Assembly: GCA_913056505.1 (NCBI GenBank)
Contig: CAJXLZ010000037.1
Location: 1-8,171 of the forward strand
Length of the DNA stretch: 8,171 bases
DNA from: an uncultured Desulfurellaceae bacterium
Lineage (GTDB): Bacteria; Campylobacterota_A; Desulfurellia; Desulfurellales; Hippeaceae
Direction: 5' to 3'
Under the pieces are notes generated by a model. That model searched no databases and was not told the origin of the DNA. It saw nothing but the letters and a program-made list of their open reading frames with translations. Position 1 is the stretch's first letter. The number at the start of each line of letters is the position of its first letter. Below are positions 5,558 through 8,171 of the stretch, piece by piece. The position numbers and the translations under genes were made by a program.

Positions 5558-6505
5558 TTAGCGCGCATCGCCAACTATGGCAACAAATCCGCCCTCACCA
5601 TAGCCTTGCTTGCTCTTCTGCACCTCGTTTATAGATTTTATACTGCTTCCGAATAAGGTTTGGTATGCATAAGAGAATTTGAATCCTGAATCCTCTATCA
5701 TTTTTATAATATCTTCTGATGAAAAGAATTTGGCAACCTTATAAAAATCACTATTTTTCTGTTTTTTTAGATATTCCGCACCTATCTTGCTGTTTTTATC
5801 CACTATCGCTACAATAACTTTGCCACCCTTTTTCAATATTCTGTATGTTTCTTTAATAGTTTTTATAGGGTCATTTACGAAGCATATTGTAACAGCTATA
5901 AGAGCAAAATCAAATTTAGCGCCCATTATAGGTAATTTTTCTGCGAAACCTTGATAAACTTTAATACCTTTTGATTTTGCTATCTTTGCCATTTCTGTTG
6001 AGGGTTCAACGCCATATGGTATTTTTAATGGATCTGCAAATCTGCCGCTGCCCACGCCTATTTCTATACCTAAGCCGTTTTTTGGAATGGCTTTTTTAAG
6101 CATATTTATCTCACTATTATAAACAAATTCATTTCTATCAAACCATTCTTCGTATCGATCGTAGAATTTGTCAAAAATATCAAACTTTTTCAGTGCTTCG
6201 ATATAAAAATTAACTGCATCAAATATACTATCTTCATCTACTAAAAAAGAGCTTATACCCAAATCCAGCAATTTCTCTTTGGATTTGGCGCCCATATTTT
6301 TTGCTAAAAACACCTTTACATCTTGCAAAAAATCCACAATCAACTCGGGATTGTCGTGGTCCTTTTCATTTGAGTAAGGATTCACGCGTTGTTCTATGAG
6401 TTTTCCATCCTTACTGAATATACTGTATATCGGAGAAACCCCAAAATGCTTATCCCAAATAGTTACTCCATCTTTCTTGGTGCCTACAGCTATAAATTGC
6501 CTCAT
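5558..6505 (-). CDS. NifX/NifB-like FeMo-cofactor-binding-type domain fused to a SAM-dependent methyltransferase
   Basis: A 315-residue two-domain protein. Residues 1 to about 102 have the pattern of the dinitrogenase iron-molybdenum cofactor (NifX/NifB C-terminal) superfamily: a beta strand, WDKHFGVSPIY with HFG at 20-22, GKLIEQRVNPY, H50, a DV..FLAKNMG strand (62-72), KLLDLGI, and a final DAVNFYIE helix. Residues about 110-315 are a class I methyltransferase: motif I EIGVGSGRF (148-156), acidic VEPS (E167), motif II-like FDFALIAVTICFV (198-210) and LKKGGKVIVAIVD (224-236), followed by an ubiE/methyltransferase-11-like C-terminus. The substrate is unknown. The gene starts 15 bases after rpsT with no well-spaced Shine-Dalgarno, suggesting read-through from the rpsT promoter. 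No nitrogenase genes are in the window. Metal-cluster or metalloid binding by the first domain is inferred from the family. Confidence 0.85.
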   Translation of the reverse strand: MRQFIAVGTKKDGVTIWDKHFGVSPIYSIFSKDGKLIEQRVNPYSNEKDHDNPELIVDFLQDVKVFLAKNMGAKSKEKLLDLGISSFLVDEDSIFDAVNFYIEALKKFDIFDKFYDRYEEWFDRNEFVYNSEINMLKKAIPKNGLGIEIGVGSGRFADPLKIPYGVEPSTEMAKIAKSKGIKVYQGFAEKLPIMGAKFDFALIAVTICFVNDPIKTIKETYRILKKGGKVIVAIVDKNSKIGAEYLKKQKNSDFYKVAKFFSSEDIIKMIEDSGFKFSYAYQTLFGSSIKSINEVQKSKQGYGEGGFVAIVGDAR

Positions 6506-6520
6506 AGCTATAGATGTATC

Positions 6521-6781
6521 CTAAGATACCTTCGCTCTTTTATATAATCTTGAAACGAGTCTTGCAGCTTTATTCTTGTGTATTAAGCCTTTGGATTTAA
6601 TCTTTTGAATAGCCCTATCTGCCTCTTTTAGTTTTAAATCAATAGATTCTTTGTCATTCAAGCTTTCGGCTTTCCTTGCTTCTTTTAAAATATTCTTCAA
6701 CCTTGTTCTGTAAAATTTATTTCTTGCATATCTTTTCTTATTCTGCCTTACCCTTTTTTCAGCCGATTTATGATTAGCCAA
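6521..6781 (-). CDS. rpsT: Small ribosomal subunit protein S20 (bS20)
   Basis: An 86-residue, strongly basic protein that binds 16S rRNA early in 30S assembly. It opens with the diagnostic MANHKSAEKRVRQ and contains the usual Lys/Arg-rich helices (RTRLKNILKEARKA...IHKNKAARLVSRLYKRAK). I choose the TTG at 6781 over the TTG at 6790. It yields the conserved N-terminus and places AGGAGG (6796-6791) nine bases upstream. A UUG start is also found for E. coli rpsT, where it contributes to feedback control of S20 synthesis; the same may apply here. It is the first gene of a probable three-gene transcript with the methyltransferase fusion and the small membrane protein. Confidence 0.95.
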   Translation of the reverse strand: MANHKSAEKRVRQNKKRYARNKFYRTRLKNILKEARKAESLNDKESIDLKLKEADRAIQKIKSKGLIHKNKAARLVSRLYKRAKVS

Positions 6782-6790
6782 TTTAAACAA

Positions 6791-6796
6791 CCTCCT
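6791..6796 (-). promoter_or_regulatory. Strong Shine-Dalgarno of rpsT
   Basis: A perfect AGGAGG on the minus strand lies nine bases before the TTG at 6781. It stands out because most other genes here have weak or no ribosome binding sites. Confidence 0.8.
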
Positions 6797-6817
6797 AAAT
6801 TCATTATATATCTGTAT

Positions 6818-6846
6818 TTTCTAACACAAAATTCAATATAAGTCAA
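6818..6846 (-). promoter_or_regulatory. Putative promoter of rpsT
   Basis: TTGACT (6846-6841), a 17-base spacer and TAGAAA (6823-6818, 4/6 match) on the minus strand predict a leader of roughly 30 bases containing the AGGAGG. A better -10-like TATAAT at 6808-6803 would start the mRNA inside the Shine-Dalgarno, so it is less likely to be the functional box. Confidence 0.45.
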
Positions 6847-6863
6847 ACAAATTTCCTAAAATT

Positions 6864-6877
6864 TGCATACATATGCA
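6864..6877. repeat. Short palindrome TGCAT-ACAT-ATGCA in the divergent intergenic region
   Basis: Perfect five-base arms with a four-base centre, located between the divergent promoters of rpsT and the flavin oxidoreductase. It is possibly an operator, but its size is compatible with chance in AT-rich DNA. Confidence 0.25.
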
Positions 6878-6884
6878 TAGCGCG

Positions 6885-6904
6885 CTTGATTTTTTGAAAT
6901 CAAG
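6885..6904. promoter_or_regulatory. Palindromic putative operator overlapping a -35 box
   Basis: CTTGATTT (6885-6892) and AAATCAAG (6897-6904) are perfect eight-base arms around TTTG. The palindrome covers the TTGATT -35 box of the plus-strand promoter and part of its spacer, the usual place for a repressor of the TetR/MarR kind. No regulator gene is in the window. As a terminator it is unlikely, as it lies upstream of both divergent genes. Confidence 0.4.
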
Positions 6905-6914
6905 GATATATAAA
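6886..6914 (+). promoter_or_regulatory. Putative promoter of the flavin oxidoreductase gene
   Basis: TTGATT (6886-6891), a 17-base spacer and TATAAA (6909-6914); TATAAT at 6915-6920 is an alternative -10. The predicted start near 6921 gives a leader of about 50 bases. This leader contains a further inverted pair, AATTG (6924-6928) / CAATT (6935-6939), and the ribosome binding site. Confidence 0.45.
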
Positions 6915-6957
6915 TATAATTAGAATTGGTTTAACAATTGAGATAAATAATAAGTTT

Positions 6958-6964
6958 GAGGAGG
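6958..6964 (+). promoter_or_regulatory. Strong Shine-Dalgarno of the flavin oxidoreductase gene
   Basis: GAGGAGG ends seven bases before the ATG at 6972 and fixes that start. Confidence 0.8.
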
Positions 6965-6971
6965 CAGGCAT

Positions 6972-8171
6972 ATGATTTATGACAAGCCGACTACACTGAA
7001 CACCTTGAGGCTGAAAAATAGGTATTTTATGGCTCCTGTAAAAATGGCATACGGCACGCCGAAAGGTGATGTTACCGAAAGACATCTATTATACTATGAG
7101 AATATGGCAAAAGGTGGCGTTGCTTTAATAATTTTAGAACCAGTCTCTGTCTCACAAAGCGGCAAAGAGCACCCCAAACAGTTGACGATACATTTGGATA
7201 ACAGCGTCGAGAATCTTAAAAAAATAACCAATGTGATACACAAAAATGGGTCACTTGCGTGTTTAAATATCAACCATGCAGGCAGGGCAGCACTGCCAAA
7301 AGCTACAGGCATGAACCCAAAAGCCCCGTCGGCGATTATGTGTCCGACCACAGGTGCAACACCTGATGCTTTGAGCAAAGATGAAATAGAAGAAATACTC
7401 AAAAATTACGAAACTGCAGTCAAAAGAGCTATAGAGGCTGAGTTTGATGCAATAGAAATTCAATGCGGACACGGGTATTTAATAAGCCAGTTCTTAAGTG
7501 ACAGGACAAATCTAAGGGATGATGAATACGGAAAAGATAAATCACTGTTTTTAAATAGGGTGTTTGACTTAGTCCAAAAAAATAGAGGGAATTTAACTAC
7601 ATTTGTGCGTATATCGGCAAGTGAATTTGTTAAGGAAGGGATAGATCCTGAAAAAAATAGAGTGATACTTGATGCGGCAGAAAAATATGGTTTTGATGCT
7701 GTTCACTGCGGCTTGGGCAGTTCATGCGATACGCCGCCTTGGTACTTTTCTCATATGGCGATGCCCCAAGAGAAGCAAATCGAGGTTTTCAAAAAGATAA
7801 GAAAAATGACCGATTTACCTATGATTGCAGCGGGAAGAATGGCTGATGTTGATAAGATAAAGATGTTTGAAGAGGAAAATATATCTGATTTCATTGCATT
7901 CGGCAGACCATTAATAGCGGACCCTAATCTTGTCAACAAGCTTATAAATCAGCAGTATGCTGATGCTGTTTTGTGTGGATATTGTTTGCAGGGGTGTTTG
8001 GTTAATGTAAAATCTGGTGCGGGCGTTGGCTGCATAGTTAATCCTGAAGTAGATAAAAAACCGCTTGAGAAGGATAAAACTTCGAAAAATATAGCTATTA
8101 TAGGCGGTGGGCCGGCCGGCATGAGTGCGGCAGTTGCATTTTCTAAAAAAGGCCACAATGTTACACTTTTT
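6972..8171 (+). CDS. NADH:flavin oxidoreductase / 2-enoate reductase family FMN-[4Fe-4S]-FAD enzyme, 3'-truncated
   Basis: The first 400 residues of an open frame that runs off the window; complete family members have about 640-670. The N-terminal half is an Old Yellow Enzyme-type FMN barrel: LKNRYFMAPVKM (15-26), NHAGR (101-105) and EIQCGHGYLISQFLS with H167 and Y169, Tyr being the likely proton donor as in 2,4-dienoyl-CoA reductase. AAGRM and IAFGRPLIADP phosphate-binding segments follow. A [4Fe-4S] motif C335-x2-C338-x3-C342-x11-C354 comes next, then a Rossmann dinucleotide fold starting IAIIGGGPAGMSAA (374 on). The family transfers NADH electrons via FAD, the cluster and FMN to alpha,beta-unsaturated substrates (enoates, dienoyl-CoAs, bile-acid intermediates), and some members are trimethylamine dehydrogenases. 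The exact substrate cannot be read from the sequence. It is transcribed divergently from rpsT, with its own promoter and a strong ribosome binding site. Confidence 0.92.
   Translation, partial: MIYDKPTTLNTLRLKNRYFMAPVKMAYGTPKGDVTERHLLYYENMAKGGVALIILEPVSVSQSGKEHPKQLTIHLDNSVENLKKITNVIHKNGSLACLNINHAGRAALPKATGMNPKAPSAIMCPTTGATPDALSKDEIEEILKNYETAVKRAIEAEFDAIEIQCGHGYLISQFLSDRTNLRDDEYGKDKSLFLNRVFDLVQKNRGNLTTFVRISASEFVKEGIDPEKNRVILDAAEKYGFDAVHCGLGSSCDTPPWYFSHMAMPQEKQIEVFKKIRKMTDLPMIAAGRMADVDKIKMFEEENISDFIAFGRPLIADPNLVNKLINQQYADAVLCGYCLQGCLVNVKSGAGVGCIVNPEVDKKPLEKDKTSKNIAIIGGGPAGMSAAVAFSKKGHNVTLF

Noticed and set aside
5417..5656. Plus-strand 79-residue frame across the membrane-protein gene and the fusion-gene end
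   Set aside because: No ribosome binding site, and it is antisense to better-supported genes.
5558..6505. Reading the NifX-like domain as evidence for nitrogen fixation
   Set aside because: NifX-superfamily proteins are common in non-diazotrophs and no nif structural or assembly genes are present in the window.
6885..6904. Hairpin considered as a rho-independent terminator
   Set aside because: It lies between divergent promoters, upstream of both genes, has no GC-rich stem and no following T-run; an operator fits better.
6900..7472. Minus-strand frames opposite the flavin oxidoreductase
   Set aside because: They are shadows of a clearly recognisable plus-strand gene with FMN-barrel motifs throughout.
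7751..8158. Three overlapping minus-strand frames of 62-81 residues near the right edge
   Set aside because: They are antisense to the conserved [4Fe-4S] and Rossmann regions of the plus-strand enzyme and show no start signals.

Overview
The window is a compact, AT-rich piece of bacterial chromosome. Eight genes sit on the minus strand and one truncated gene sits on the plus strand at the right edge. The gene content is ordinary bacterial core plus anaerobe-type iron/iron-sulfur functions: FeoA/FeoB ferrous iron uptake, a cysteine-rich multi-cluster ferredoxin, a NifX/NifB-like domain, and an FMN/FAD/[4Fe-4S] enoate-reductase-type enzyme. This suggests a strict or facultative anaerobic Gram-negative organism. 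A Desulfurella/Hippea-like or other deep Campylobacterota/Deltaproteobacteria/Deferribacteres-type lineage is my impression only; nothing in the sequence fixes the taxon.

Layout, left to right. Bases 1-120 hold a dispersed repeat of the REP/MITE-like type built on GTCATTCC ends and small hairpins; 121-267 is gene-free AT-rich DNA. Minus-strand ribE (riboflavin synthase) and ribD (deaminase/reductase) lie at 268-1998 and abut exactly (TAAATG). They have their own promoter, placed so that the mRNA may be leaderless. Next, reading leftward on the minus strand, comes a second cluster: feoA (5217-4990), feoB (4993-3092, TTG start overlapping the feoA stop) and a polyferredoxin-like protein (3078-2074). 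It has a good promoter just upstream of feoA that again leaves almost no 5' leader. A third minus-strand cluster starts with rpsT (S20, TTG start, strong AGGAGG), followed 15 bases later by an unusual fusion of a NifX-type domain to a SAM methyltransferase, then by a one-helix membrane protein. From a 190-base divergent intergenic region the plus strand reads into an NADH:flavin oxidoreductase/enoate-reductase-family gene that runs off the window.

How they fit together. FeoAB imports Fe(II). The adjacent ferredoxin-like protein, with four recognisable Cys-rich cluster motifs plus a zinc-ribbon-like tail, could be a redox or regulatory partner, or simply co-regulated. RibD/RibE make riboflavin, the precursor of the FMN and FAD needed by enzymes such as the flavoprotein at the right edge. 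The NifX-methyltransferase fusion plus its small membrane neighbour is the least explained part of the window and the best candidate for an undescribed function. No CRISPR, tRNA, rRNA, prophage or insertion-sequence genes were seen.
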